Positions 24,468 through 33,220 of a stretch of DNA of 64,000 nt are shown one piece after another. The notes under the pieces are model-generated. The model was not told the DNA's origin. It did not search any database and saw nothing but the letters and a program-made list of their open reading frames with translations. Within the stretch, counting starts at the first letter, position 1. Each line of letters starts with the position of its first letter. The stretch is from an archaeon. Its GTDB lineage: Archaea; Thermoproteota; Nitrososphaeria; Nitrososphaerales; Gagatemarchaeaceae. The stretch spans positions 310,001 to 374,000 of the forward strand of contig CP066694.1 of the NCBI GenBank assembly GCA_016432545.1, given 5' to 3'. A program made the position numbers and the translations under genes.

Positions 24468-25379
24468 ATGATCGGAGTCGCTGGCGCTGGGAAGGTCGGG
24501 GCCCAGGCCGCCCTCGAGATCGCCTCGATGGGGCTCGATGACATCACTCTCGTGGACATAGTGCCGGGCCTCGCAGAAGGGGAAGCGCTCGACATCAGCC
24601 ACAGGCTCTCCGACGCGGGGGTCGACGTCAAGGTAACAGGTTCTAACGACTTCTCCGCACTCGCCGGCTCGTCCCTTGTGATCGTGGCCGCGGGCTTGGG
24701 GCGGAAGCCGGGCATGACCAGAATGGACCTCCTCTCGAAGAACTCTGGCATCATTTCCTCGGTGTCAAAGGAAGTCGCAAAGCACGCGCCTGAATCGGTC
24801 CTTCTGATGGTCACGAATCCCATGGACGCCATGACCTTCGTGGCGCTCAAAGCCTCAGGATTTCCAAAGTCCCGGGTAGTCGGCCAGGGGGGAGTCCTGG
24901 ACAACTCCAGGTTCAAGTACGTGCTCTCAAAGAAACTTGGAGTCTCAAGGGGCTCGATCACCTCGCTGGTCATGGGCGAACACGGCGAGAACATGATCCC
25001 TGTCTCCAGCCACACGTACGTTGGCGGGGTCCCCCTGGCGAGCCTCCTCACCGACGACGAGATCCAACAGGCCATCGCAGACACGAGGCAGGTGGCCGCC
25101 GAGGTAATCTCCAAGAAAGGGGCGACGATCTTCGCGCCTGGCAGGGCGGTCGCCCGGATGGCGAAGGCCATCGTTGACGACACCAAGGAGGTCCTGGCAG
25201 CGTCAGCGTATCTCGAAGGAGAATACGGGCTCAACGGCCTATGCATAGGCGTCCCGGTCCGCCTGGGCAAGGGTGGCATCGAGAAGGTCTACGAGCTCAA
25301 GCTCTCCGACCGGGAGAGGGATTGGTTCAACAAGGGGGCGGATGCGCTCCGCGAAGCCGTCGCCTCGGTGGCTCTCTAA
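24468..25379 (+). CDS. mdh: Malate dehydrogenase (NAD-dependent)
   Basis: Interconverts malate and oxaloacetate in the citric acid cycle. The 303-residue protein opens directly with the NAD-binding GVAGAGKVGAQ loop, has GRKPGMTRMDLL (malate-type substrate loop), NPMD, and the catalytic MGEHGENMIP histidine. It belongs to the LDH-like tetrameric MDH group common in archaea. Leaderless ATG start 25 nt after the TATA box. Succinyl-CoA synthetase genes at the window end point to a functional cycle. Confidence 0.93.
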   Translation: MIGVAGAGKVGAQAALEIASMGLDDITLVDIVPGLAEGEALDISHRLSDAGVDVKVTGSNDFSALAGSSLVIVAAGLGRKPGMTRMDLLSKNSGIISSVSKEVAKHAPESVLLMVTNPMDAMTFVALKASGFPKSRVVGQGGVLDNSRFKYVLSKKLGVSRGSITSLVMGEHGENMIPVSSHTYVGGVPLASLLTDDEIQQAIADTRQVAAEVISKKGATIFAPGRAVARMAKAIVDDTKEVLAASAYLEGEYGLNGLCIGVPVRLGKGGIEKVYELKLSDRERDWFNKGADALREAVASVAL

Positions 25380-25388
25380 GTCGCAACG

Positions 25389-25398
25389 CTAAAAAACA
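25389..25398 (+). promoter_or_regulatory. TATA-like box of the etf operon
   Basis: gctaaaaaac centred about 29 nt before TTG 25423, immediately after the mdh stop. Confidence 0.45.
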
Positions 25399-25422
25399 GA
25401 CGGGGTCGGCCGTCGAAATGTC

Positions 25423-26601
25423 TTGCTAATCGTAGTCCTCCTCAAGGGCGTACCTGCGAGGACCACTCAGGTCGTCCAGGTGGGGGGCGCCCTCAACCGC
25501 GAAGCCATGGACCTCGTCCTCAACCCCCACGACGCAAAGGCGGTCGAGGCAGCCGACTTCATCAAGAGAAGGGTAGGCGGCAAGTCGGTGGCGCTTACCA
25601 TGGGCCCGGACATGAAGCTGATCCCTCTGATGAAGCCCCTTTTCGACTCGGAGGTCCTGGGCATCGACGAGGAGTACGTCCTCAGCGACAGGAAGATGGC
25701 CGGCTCCGACACCCTCGCGACCTCTTACGCCGTCTCCCTCGGCGTGAAGAAGCTCGTTGAAAGGCACATCGAGCCTCTCCTCCAGCTCCAGGACTCGATC
25801 AAGCGCACGGGCTACGCCGACTCGGTAAGGGCCCTCGCTTCGAAGCTCTACCGGGCCAACCTGATCCCGAACCGCGTCTACTCGGAGCTCCCCTCAGTGC
25901 GCAACAGCATCATCCACAGGTTCCTGGACGGGGGCACCACCCCCTCTGCCGCGATCGAGGAACTCGAGCGCGAGAAGGATAGGGTATCGCGGTTCGTTGT
26001 AGTCTCCGGGATCAAGACGACAGACGGCGAGACGGGGAGCGTGGGCCCCCAAGTCGCCGAGGGGATATCGGAGCTCCTGGGTAGGTTGGTCCCCCACGCC
26101 ACCTACGTCGAAGACTTCGACGTCCTCCCAGGCGGTTCCTCGATCCTCTCCGAACGCAGCATCGGGAGGATGGTCCAAAAGCTCGAGATGGAGCTGCCTT
26201 CGCTGCTTACGATCTCGACTGAATACCGCCCCCGCGAGCCCGGGACCTTCGACCAGCCAGAGGTCAGGCTCAACAGCTATGCGGGCAAGGTCCAGTTGGC
26301 CACGAAGTGGACGGCCGAAGACCTCGGCGCGGACCCCAAGCGACTCGGCCTCTCAGGCTCTCCCACGATAGTCGGTGCCGGAATCGACATTGGGAAGACG
26401 CCCGTACAGAAGTTCGTAGGAAGGTCCCTAGTCTTTCTAGAGAAGGCCCCCGAGCTCTCTTTGGACGGGAAGAAGTATGGCCCCTTCGAGAAGGGGGACC
26501 TGGCGACGCCCCTTCCCGAGACCCTCTTGGCGGGCCTCAAGTCGGAAGGAAAGGTCGGGCCCTTCTCCTACCCCATGCTGGCCAAGGAGATCTTCTCATG
26601 A
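25423..26601 (+). CDS. etfB: Electron-transfer flavoprotein beta subunit with internal insertion
   Basis: A 392-residue EtfB/FixA protein, much longer than the usual 250-280. The N-terminal LIVVLLKGVPARTTQV, NPHDAKAVEAADF, GSDTLATSYAVSLG and later TTDGETGSVGPQVAEGISELLG blocks match the family. Between the last two there are roughly 75 extra residues (about 118-190), rich in predicted helix and charge. A further C-terminal region (about 330-392) is also longer than usual. TTG start 29 nt after a TATA-like box. It leads an operon with etfA and a FixC-FixX fusion, coupled by ATGA overlap to etfA. The partner dehydrogenase is not in the window. Confidence 0.88.
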   Translation: MLIVVLLKGVPARTTQVVQVGGALNREAMDLVLNPHDAKAVEAADFIKRRVGGKSVALTMGPDMKLIPLMKPLFDSEVLGIDEEYVLSDRKMAGSDTLATSYAVSLGVKKLVERHIEPLLQLQDSIKRTGYADSVRALASKLYRANLIPNRVYSELPSVRNSIIHRFLDGGTTPSAAIEELEREKDRVSRFVVVSGIKTTDGETGSVGPQVAEGISELLGRLVPHATYVEDFDVLPGGSSILSERSIGRMVQKLEMELPSLLTISTEYRPREPGTFDQPEVRLNSYAGKVQLATKWTAEDLGADPKRLGLSGSPTIVGAGIDIGKTPVQKFVGRSLVFLEKAPELSLDGKKYGPFEKGDLATPLPETLLAGLKSEGKVGPFSYPMLAKEIFS

Positions 26602-27683
26602 GCCAAGAAGCCAAGGACGTCTGGGTATACCTCCAAGTCGGTGACCACGGCCTCACCGAGGACTCCCTGGAGGTGCTCGCGGCGGGGCGAAAGGTCGCCG
26701 ACAAGGTGGGACAGAAGGTTGTGGGGGTCCTCCTCGGGCACCACGTCGAAGAGCTCGCAAGGCAGGCCGTCGCGCATGGGGCGGACACTATTCTCTACGT
26801 TGACTCGCCCGACTTTGCCACCTATCACAATCTCAGGTACATCGACGCGATCCACACGATGGTGAAGGAGAGGAAGCCCTACGCCTTCCTATTCGCTGCG
26901 AACGAGCTCGGCAAGGACCTTGCCGCCCGCATCGCCTACCGCGCCGTGACAGGCCTTGCAACGGACAACGTCCAGCTCGAAGTCGAGGATTATTCCAACC
27001 CCGCCCTAGGCGACTTCAAGGACCTCCTGATCCAGATCAGGCCAGACTTTGGCACAAGGCTTGCAAGGATCTACACTCCGAGGCACAGGCCCCAGATGGC
27101 TACGGTCCGCCCCGGCAACTTCAAGCCCCTGGAACCCGACTCGAAGCGCAAAGGAGAGCTGGAGGAATTCGAATTCAAGGACCCTTCCTACCCATCCAAG
27201 GTTGTTGGTGTGAGCACCCTCCCGCCCTCGGAGGTCGACCTCTCTGGAGCCGACGTCGTAATCAGCCTCGGCCTAGGGATTCTCAAGGACGGCGCCGGGA
27301 AGCCTCGCAACCCGAGGGACGCCTATGACCTAGCCCTCCGCCTCAAAGACACTGTCCAGAAGAAGTTCGGCCTTAAGACCGAGATCGGCGCGACCCGCGC
27401 CCTGATCTATGCGGAACTGAAGGAGTTGGAAGGCCTGATCGGGAAAGCAAATCAAGTGGGCCAGACCGGCACCACAGTCTCCCCCAGGCTCTACGTCGCG
27501 ATCGGGATCAGCGGCGCTCTTCAGCACCGAGTGGGGATGCAGAAGTCGGGCAAGATAGTTGCCGTCAACTCCGACCCCCAGGCGCCCATATTCACCATCG
27601 CCCACTATCCGATCGTAGGCGATCTCTACGAAGAAGTCCCGAAGCTCATCGAATCGATCGAGAGAGGGAGAATTGGCGGCTGA
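26598..27683 (+). CDS. etfA: Electron-transfer flavoprotein alpha subunit
   Basis: A 361-residue EtfA/FixB protein starting at ATG 26598, which overlaps the etfB stop. The N-terminal domain has VWVYLQVGDHG and the conserved FAANELGKDLAARIAYR segment; the C-terminal FAD-binding domain shows GLGILKDG, the GATRALIYAELK segment and GISGALQHRVGM followed by IVAVNSDPQAPIF. It pairs with EtfB to carry electrons from acyl-CoA or other flavin dehydrogenases to the quinone reductase encoded next. The last 11 bases overlap that gene. Confidence 0.93.
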   Translation: MSQEAKDVWVYLQVGDHGLTEDSLEVLAAGRKVADKVGQKVVGVLLGHHVEELARQAVAHGADTILYVDSPDFATYHNLRYIDAIHTMVKERKPYAFLFAANELGKDLAARIAYRAVTGLATDNVQLEVEDYSNPALGDFKDLLIQIRPDFGTRLARIYTPRHRPQMATVRPGNFKPLEPDSKRKGELEEFEFKDPSYPSKVVGVSTLPPSEVDLSGADVVISLGLGILKDGAGKPRNPRDAYDLALRLKDTVQKKFGLKTEIGATRALIYAELKELEGLIGKANQVGQTGTTVSPRLYVAIGISGALQHRVGMQKSGKIVAVNSDPQAPIFTIAHYPIVGDLYEEVPKLIESIERGRIGG

Positions 27684-29367
27684 GTTCGACGCAATCGTAG
27701 TCGGAGCCGGCCCTGCCGGTGCGTCCGCTGCCCTGTCCCTCGCAAGGAGGGGGGCCAACGTCCTCATGCTCGAGAAGGCGAGAGTCCCCGGCGAGCGCAA
27801 CATGACCGGCGGCGTCCTCTACGGAGACTTCCCCCACGAATTGGGCCTCATTAGCCTAGTGCCCGACTTCGAGTCTACAGCTCCCCTCGAGAGGAGGATC
27901 CTATCCCACGAGGTGGTCGTCCTAGACGAACCCAATCGGTCAAAGGGCACCAGCAGGTACTACCGTCTCTCGAAGACCTCCCTGGCCGCGAGGCTCGGCG
28001 TCTTCTCGATGGAGTTCGAGACCGGCCACGACTACTCCGTTCTCAGGCGTCCCTTCGACAGATGGCTCGCCAACCTAGCCGTCCGCTCTGGCGCCATGCT
28101 CTCCACCGACACGACCGCCGAGGGCCTACTGAAGGAAGGGGATTCGGTAGTAGGGGTGCGGACCACCAAGGAGGAGATCAGGTCGAAGGTAGTCATAGAC
28201 GCGTCGGGGGTCTCCTCGAACCTGGTCGAAGAGGCGGGCCTCCGCGGGCGCCTGGCCCCCCGCCAGCTCTACCACGGTATCAAGAGGGTGTACAAGCTCG
28301 ACCCAGGGACGATCGAGAAGCGCTTCCGAGCGGGCCCAGGGACCGGCAGGGCCATCTTCTTCCTCGGGGAGTTCATGCACGGCATAGGCGGGGGGGCGTT
28401 CATCTACACTAACAAGGACACCCTCTCAGTAGGCCTCGTGGTCTCACTCGACTCTCTGATCAGGGCAACGACAGAACGCTTCGACAAGGTCGGGAAGCTC
28501 CTGGACGTCCTCGACGACTTCGAAGACCACCCGATGGTCGCCGAGCTGCTCGAAGGAGCAAGGGCAGCCGAGTATTCCTCACACAACGTCCCGAAGGGTT
28601 ACAAGTCGATCCTGAAGCGGCCTTACTCCAACGGGTTCATGGTCGCCGGGGACGCCCTGGGCGCTTTCGTGAAGATCGGGCCGATGATCGACGGGATGAG
28701 GAGGGCGATCACCTCCGGGATGCTCGCGGCGCGCTCCTTCGTCGAAGCGAGCTCTTCGGGCTCTTTCAAAGCTCGGAACCTTTCAAGGTACGCCGACTAC
28801 CTCGGCCCCATCTACGAGGACGTCGACAGGTCCGGCCGGGACGGGTTCATCTCGGAGAGCTCCTTCACTTATCGGATTCTCCCAAGGGTCATCTTCGGCA
28901 CCCGTCTCCTCTCCTCGACCTACCGGTTCGCCCCCCGTCCGTCCACGACCGGGTCAAAGGACGCGATATCTCGGGTCCAGGAGGGCACGAGCCTGCTGTC
29001 ATATGACGAGGACAAGGCCTACTCCCACATCAAGGTCGACGCGGCCGCGGCCTCGAAGTCAGTGACCAAGCCCTGGGTGCCCGCCTGCCCGACAAACTGC
29101 TACACCATCCTGACGCCCAAAGGAGTCTTCGCCTCCTTCAAGGACCTGTACGAAGTCAACCTGGCCCAACTCGCCGCCGGGAACTCTCCCGGCCCGTTCG
29201 AGGCCAAGGCCTTCGCCCAGACCCAGGAGGACGTCCGCGTAGCCCAGCTCAAGTTCGACCACGTCGCCTGCGTCGGATGCGGGACGTGCGGCGCCATCGG
29301 CCCGCCCGAAGCGGTCGCCTTCACCCACGAGAGGTCAGGCCACGGAGTCAGGTACCGTTTCGGGTAG
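27673..29367 (+). CDS. FixC-FixX fusion: ETF-quinone oxidoreductase-like flavoprotein
   Basis: A 564-residue protein that would accept electrons from EtfAB and pass them to quinone at the membrane. Residues 1-430 form the FAD-binding FixC/geranylgeranyl-reductase-type fold: DAIVVGAGPAGASAAL, RRPFDRWLA, FMVAGDALGAF. Residues about 475-564 form a ferredoxin-like FixX domain with ACPTNCYT and CVGCGTC; the spacing fits the single [4Fe-4S] cluster of ETF-QO rather than a two-cluster ferredoxin, and the end (GHGVRYRFG) fits it as well. In many organisms FixC and FixX are separate genes. TTG start at 27673 inside etfA. Confidence 0.88.
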   Translation: MAAEFDAIVVGAGPAGASAALSLARRGANVLMLEKARVPGERNMTGGVLYGDFPHELGLISLVPDFESTAPLERRILSHEVVVLDEPNRSKGTSRYYRLSKTSLAARLGVFSMEFETGHDYSVLRRPFDRWLANLAVRSGAMLSTDTTAEGLLKEGDSVVGVRTTKEEIRSKVVIDASGVSSNLVEEAGLRGRLAPRQLYHGIKRVYKLDPGTIEKRFRAGPGTGRAIFFLGEFMHGIGGGAFIYTNKDTLSVGLVVSLDSLIRATTERFDKVGKLLDVLDDFEDHPMVAELLEGARAAEYSSHNVPKGYKSILKRPYSNGFMVAGDALGAFVKIGPMIDGMRRAITSGMLAARSFVEASSSGSFKARNLSRYADYLGPIYEDVDRSGRDGFISESSFTYRILPRVIFGTRLLSSTYRFAPRPSTTGSKDAISRVQEGTSLLSYDEDKAYSHIKVDAAAASKSVTKPWVPACPTNCYTILTPKGVFASFKDLYEVNLAQLAAGNSPGPFEAKAFAQTQEDVRVAQLKFDHVACVGCGTCGAIGPPEAVAFTHERSGHGVRYRFG

Positions 29368-29387
29368 GCACCCGACCTTCCGCAAAA

Positions 29388-29397
29388 GCATTATTAC
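29388..29397 (+). promoter_or_regulatory. TATA-like box of the V4R gene
   Basis: gcattattac centred about 29 nt before TTG 29422; the preceding etf operon ends 20 bases upstream. Confidence 0.45.
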
Positions 29398-29421
29398 TTC
29401 GCCTAGAAGGGCCGCCTCAAT

Positions 29422-29943
29422 TTGCCTATTGAGCAGTTTTTCGAGATAGAAGGAGACGGGGTGATCAAGACCAGGGCCGCCGGTGCCAGGGTCTTTTTCG
29501 TCGCGACCCGAGGCTGGGCCGTCATCGAGAACCAGCTCTTCAAGGTCTTCGCGAGCGGCGCAGCGGTCATGCTCAACGAGATGGGTAGCAGCTACGGCAA
29601 AGGAGTCGCGAAGGAAGTGATGACCTTCGCCAAGGACCCGGGAATCGTGCTCAAGCTTCTCGAAGAGCTCTCAGCGGCGGCGGGTTGGGGCAACATCGAA
29701 GTCAAGGGGGACGTCTCGAGGGGAGAGGTCCTTGAGGTCGTCGTCACAAAGTGCGCCTTCTGCGCAGACGGCGAGATGGGGCCTCAGCCCAAGTGCCACT
29801 TCATCGGCGGAGTCACAGCAGGAGTCGCGACCGAGGCCTTCGCGTCACAGTTCAGGGCCACCGAGACCCAGTGCATGAGAAAGGGAGAGGGCAGCTGCGT
29901 CTTCCACCTCGAGCGCGTCGGCCCGAGGGCTGACGGAGCCTAG
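29422..29943 (+). CDS. V4R-domain protein
   Basis: A 173-residue protein consisting of a vinyl-4-reductase (V4R) domain, a small-molecule binding fold with a metal site. Cysteines in CAFCADGEMG, PKCHFIGG and ETQCMRKGEGSC match the pattern. The N-terminal segment (IKTRAAGARVFFVATRGWAVIENQLF) starts the fold and the helix NEMGSSYGKGVA follows. TTG start, probably leaderless. V4R proteins act as sensors or hydrocarbon-binding adaptors; no partner is evident here, although a second V4R gene lies at 40.0 kb. Confidence 0.82.
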   Translation: MPIEQFFEIEGDGVIKTRAAGARVFFVATRGWAVIENQLFKVFASGAAVMLNEMGSSYGKGVAKEVMTFAKDPGIVLKLLEELSAAAGWGNIEVKGDVSRGEVLEVVVTKCAFCADGEMGPQPKCHFIGGVTAGVATEAFASQFRATETQCMRKGEGSCVFHLERVGPRADGA

Positions 29944-29952
29944 CGATTATTA
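29944..29952 (+). promoter_or_regulatory. TATA-like box of the dehydratase operon
   Basis: cgattatta, centred 29 nt before TTG 29977, directly after the V4R stop. Confidence 0.45.
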
Positions 29953-29976
29953 GTCAGAGGGCGGGCCAACCGCCCG

Positions 29977-30957
29977 TTGCCTATCCAGGTCCCGAGGATC
30001 ACCCTCCGAGAGGTCAAGGAAGCCAGGGAACGAGTCAACGGCATCATCACCAGGACTCCCCTCGTCCCTGCTTCCAGATTCGAGCAGGGCAGGACACACC
30101 TGAAGCTTGAGTGCCTCCAACCCACCGGGAGCTTCAAGGTCAGGGGGGCGTGGAACAGGATGAGCAGGTCGAGCGCGGACGAAGTCCGCAGGGGCTTCGT
30201 CACTGTCTCCGCAGGAAACCACGGCCAGGCGGTAGCCTGGTGCGCAAGGCGCCTAGGCGCCACGTGCACGGTGTACGTGCCCGATGACGCAGTGCAGAGG
30301 AAGGTCGACTCTATGCAGTCGATGGGCGCCACCCTCGTAAGACGCCCACACCAGGAGATCATGCAGTCCATGACAGACGACCGGATGTCCAGTCTTGGCA
30401 TGACGTTCATCCATCCCTTCGCCGACCCGAGGGTCGTGGCGGGCCAGGGGACCATCGGGCTCGAGATCCTCGACGACCTCCCCGATGTGGCCAGCGTGGT
30501 CGTTCCGGTCGGGGGAGGGGGCCTCGTGAGCGGCATAGCTCAGGCGATCAAGTCTCTGAAGCCGACAACCAAGATCTATGGAGTCCAGGCAGAAGGGGCG
30601 GCTCCCCTACCCAAGTCGCTTCGCTCAGGTAGGTCCGAAGACGTCGGGGACCCCAAGACCATAGCCGACGGGATCGGCGCGACCATGACATACGACTACA
30701 TGCTTCCACTTCTCAGAGAGAACCTCGAATCTGCGTTCACAGTCAGCGACGAAGAGATGTTGAGGGCCATGAGGGAACTAATGTACGAGTCGCACGTCTT
30801 CGCCGAGCCCGCCGGGGCAGCCTCCCTGGCAGCCGCGCGCAAGCACGCAGCAGAGCTCGAAGAGCCAGTCGTGTGCGTCGTGAGCGGCGGGAACGCGGAC
30901 CCGGGCCTGGTTGCCGGCCTCCTGACTCCGGAGAAGCCGAGCCAAGGCAGGGCATGA
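29977..30957 (+). CDS. Threonine/serine dehydratase, PLP fold type II
   Basis: A 326-residue PLP enzyme that removes the amino group of threonine or serine to give 2-oxobutyrate or pyruvate, or possibly racemises serine. Lys54 in TGSFKVRGA is the Schiff-base lysine, SAGNHGQAVAW the substrate loop, and PVGGGGLVSG binds the PLP phosphate. No C-terminal ACT domain, so it is of the catabolic, non-allosteric length. TTG start at 29977, 29 nt from a TATA-like gattatta. It leads a three-gene ATGA-coupled operon with a cyclodeaminase/alanine dehydrogenase homologue and SHMT. Confidence 0.9.
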   Translation: MPIQVPRITLREVKEARERVNGIITRTPLVPASRFEQGRTHLKLECLQPTGSFKVRGAWNRMSRSSADEVRRGFVTVSAGNHGQAVAWCARRLGATCTVYVPDDAVQRKVDSMQSMGATLVRRPHQEIMQSMTDDRMSSLGMTFIHPFADPRVVAGQGTIGLEILDDLPDVASVVVPVGGGGLVSGIAQAIKSLKPTTKIYGVQAEGAAPLPKSLRSGRSEDVGDPKTIADGIGATMTYDYMLPLLRENLESAFTVSDEEMLRAMRELMYESHVFAEPAGAASLAAARKHAAELEEPVVCVVSGGNADPGLVAGLLTPEKPSQGRA

Positions 30958-31982
30958 AGCTCCTCATACTGGGGGCATCCGAGGTCGCAGACCTCCTGAC
31001 CATGCCGAAGTGCATCCAACTGATGCGGGAGACTCTCTCCGCAAGCTCGCTCGGGGAGGCGACCTTCCCACCCAGGCAGGTCATGCCCCTCCGGGGGAAG
31101 GCAGGGGCCCTCGCCCTGATGCCCGGCTACCTCAGAAGCAAGGGCGCGGTCGGCCTGAAGGCAGTCTCCGTCTTTCCGGGGAACCTTGGAACCCTCTTCG
31201 AATCCCACCAGGGGGCCGTCCTCCTCTTCGAGCACCTCAACGGCCGTCTCCTGGCCCTCATGGACGCTGGTTCCATCACCAACATCAGGACCGCGGCAGC
31301 CAGCGCATCCGCGACGGACGTACTCGCGCTGCCCTCGGTGAAGGAGCTCGCGATCCTCGGGTCGGGGACGCAGGCCCTCTGGCACCTCCGCTCAATGCTC
31401 GCAGTCCGTCCCGGAATCAAATCGGTGCGAGTCTGGTCAAGGAATCGAGCAAACGCGGAGCGATTCGCGAAGCGAGCGCGCGAAGAATCCAGCGCCGACG
31501 TGCAGGCTGCTGTGACTGCCGAGGACGCGGTCCGCGGAGCGCGCCTCGTCTGCACCGTGACATCCTCGAGCCTCCCAATCCTCAGGGGGGAATGGGTCGA
31601 ACCAGGGACTCACATCAACGCTGTGGGCGCTTCTCGTCCCTCTTCAAGGGAGCTGGACACGGCCGCAGTGGTGAAGGGGCGCCTCTTCGTGGACAACCTG
31701 GCCTCCGCCCTTTTGGAGGCGGACGACTTTCGCGTGCCGAAGGCCGAAGGAGCGATTGACGACTCTCACATCAGGGGGGAGATAGGCCAAGTGTTCCTCG
31801 GCAAGATTCCCGGCCGCACCGGCCCCGAGGATGTCACCATCTTCAAGTCGCTCGGGCTCGCGGTGGAGGACCTCGCGTCCGCCAACTTCCTGTACCACCT
31901 CGCCGAGGAACGCGGCATGGGAACGTGGGTGGAATTCGGCTCCCAGAGGGAGGGCGATCCCAGGCCCGGGGCTGGGTCATGA
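30954..31982 (+). CDS. Ornithine cyclodeaminase/mu-crystallin family dehydrogenase
   Basis: A 342-residue NAD(P)-binding protein. ATG 30954 overlaps the dehydratase stop (ATGA). FPPRQVMPLRGKAGALALMPGYL, GLKAVSVFPGN, LMDAGSITNIRTAAASA and the Rossmann loop LAILGSGTQALWHL match the family, which contains ornithine cyclodeaminase, archaeal alanine dehydrogenase, ketimine reductase and others. Between dehydratase and SHMT, a role as alanine dehydrogenase acting on pyruvate is reasonable but inferred. It ends in ATGA overlap with the SHMT gene. Confidence 0.85.
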   Translation: MKLLILGASEVADLLTMPKCIQLMRETLSASSLGEATFPPRQVMPLRGKAGALALMPGYLRSKGAVGLKAVSVFPGNLGTLFESHQGAVLLFEHLNGRLLALMDAGSITNIRTAAASASATDVLALPSVKELAILGSGTQALWHLRSMLAVRPGIKSVRVWSRNRANAERFAKRAREESSADVQAAVTAEDAVRGARLVCTVTSSSLPILRGEWVEPGTHINAVGASRPSSRELDTAAVVKGRLFVDNLASALLEADDFRVPKAEGAIDDSHIRGEIGQVFLGKIPGRTGPEDVTIFKSLGLAVEDLASANFLYHLAEERGMGTWVEFGSQREGDPRPGAGS

Positions 31983-33220
31983 AGCCTCGACCCCGCACGA
32001 CAACGACCGCAGAAGACCCTCGATCCCTCCAATACCTGGGGCGCATCGAGCGCGCCGTCAGGCGTCACGAGCAGTGGCGACTGCGCGAGTGCCTGAACCT
32101 CATCCCTTCAGAGAATCACGGGAGCGCAGCTTCCAGGGCGCTCCTATCCTCCGACTTTGGCAACAGGTACAACGCGCCCGACAGGTTCTACCGGGGGACG
32201 AGATACACCGACGAGGTCCTCTCCGTCACAGAGGAGCTGGCCCGCAAGGTCTTCCGCGCAAAGTTCGCTGACGTCAGGCCCCTCTCGGGCCACACCGCCA
32301 ACCTTGCCGTCCTCCTAACCATGGCTCAAAGGGGCGACAGCATTGTCTCTGTCTCCCCAGACGACGGAGGCTACCCCGGAATCTCCCCCCAAGGCCTGGG
32401 GGGTCTCCTAGGTCTCCGGAACCTGTACTTCCCCTTCGACCGAAAGGCCGTCAACATCAAACCAAAGGAGTCAACCGAACAGGCGAAGAAGAGCGACCCG
32501 AGGCTCCTGATCTTCGGCGCGAGCTACATCACCTTCCCTCATCCTCTGGAGTCGGTCTCAACGGGCCCTCGCATAACGAAGGTCTATGACGGGTCGCACG
32601 TACTCGGCCTGATCGCCGGCGGCCAGTTCCAGGACCCTCTCCGGGAGGGGTGCCCCCTGCTCTTCGGCTCGACCCACAAGAGCCTACCGGGCCCCCAGGG
32701 CGGGATTCTCCTCTCGAACGACGAAGATACGTTCCAGGTGTCGTCCAAGATCTTCCCAGGGATAGTCGACAACATCCATCTCAACCGCGTGGCTGCCCTC
32801 GGCGTCGCGCTCCTGGAGATGCTGAAATTCGGCAGAGAGTACGCGGAGCAGATCGTCCAGAACTCTCAGGCCCTAGCCAGAGCCCTCTCCTCACGCGGGG
32901 TCGAGGTCAGGGGAGCCTCGCACGGGTTCACAAAGTCCCACCAGGTCCTCCTCGACTACTCCGAAGCGCGATTCAGGCTGTTGTCGGAGAAGCTGGAACA
33001 GGCGAACATCATCGTAGACGAGGCCGGGCGCATCGGGACGTCCGAGCTCACGCGCATGGGGTACAGAGCCCGGGACATGGAGGAGGTCGCTGAGCTCGTC
33101 TCTCTCGTCGTCCTCGGGAAGGAGCGCCCTGGCTCGGTGAAGAAAAGAGTCAAGCGCCTAGTCGCAGAGTTCCAGGAGCCCAGATTCGTCCTCAGCTCCC
33201 CTCCGGACCGTCTGGCCTAG
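31979..33220 (+). CDS. glyA: Serine hydroxymethyltransferase-family PLP enzyme
   Basis: A 413-residue fold type I PLP enzyme. NLIPSENHGS near 40-49, RPLSGHTANLAVL near 100-112, YDGSHVLGLIAGG and LLFGSTHKSLPGPQGG, with Lys234 as Schiff-base lysine, match archaeal SHMT. The usual Tyr-Gly-Gly tract is replaced by RFYRGTRYTDEV, so it is divergent and could also act as a threonine/serine aldolase. It interconverts serine and glycine and passes a one-carbon unit to the archaeal pterin. ATG at 31979 overlaps the preceding stop. Its 3' end overlaps the convergent GAPDH gene by four bases. Confidence 0.87.
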   Translation: MKPRPRTTTTAEDPRSLQYLGRIERAVRRHEQWRLRECLNLIPSENHGSAASRALLSSDFGNRYNAPDRFYRGTRYTDEVLSVTEELARKVFRAKFADVRPLSGHTANLAVLLTMAQRGDSIVSVSPDDGGYPGISPQGLGGLLGLRNLYFPFDRKAVNIKPKESTEQAKKSDPRLLIFGASYITFPHPLESVSTGPRITKVYDGSHVLGLIAGGQFQDPLREGCPLLFGSTHKSLPGPQGGILLSNDEDTFQVSSKIFPGIVDNIHLNRVAALGVALLEMLKFGREYAEQIVQNSQALARALSSRGVEVRGASHGFTKSHQVLLDYSEARFRLLSEKLEQANIIVDEAGRIGTSELTRMGYRARDMEEVAELVSLVVLGKERPGSVKKRVKRLVAEFQEPRFVLSSPPDRLA

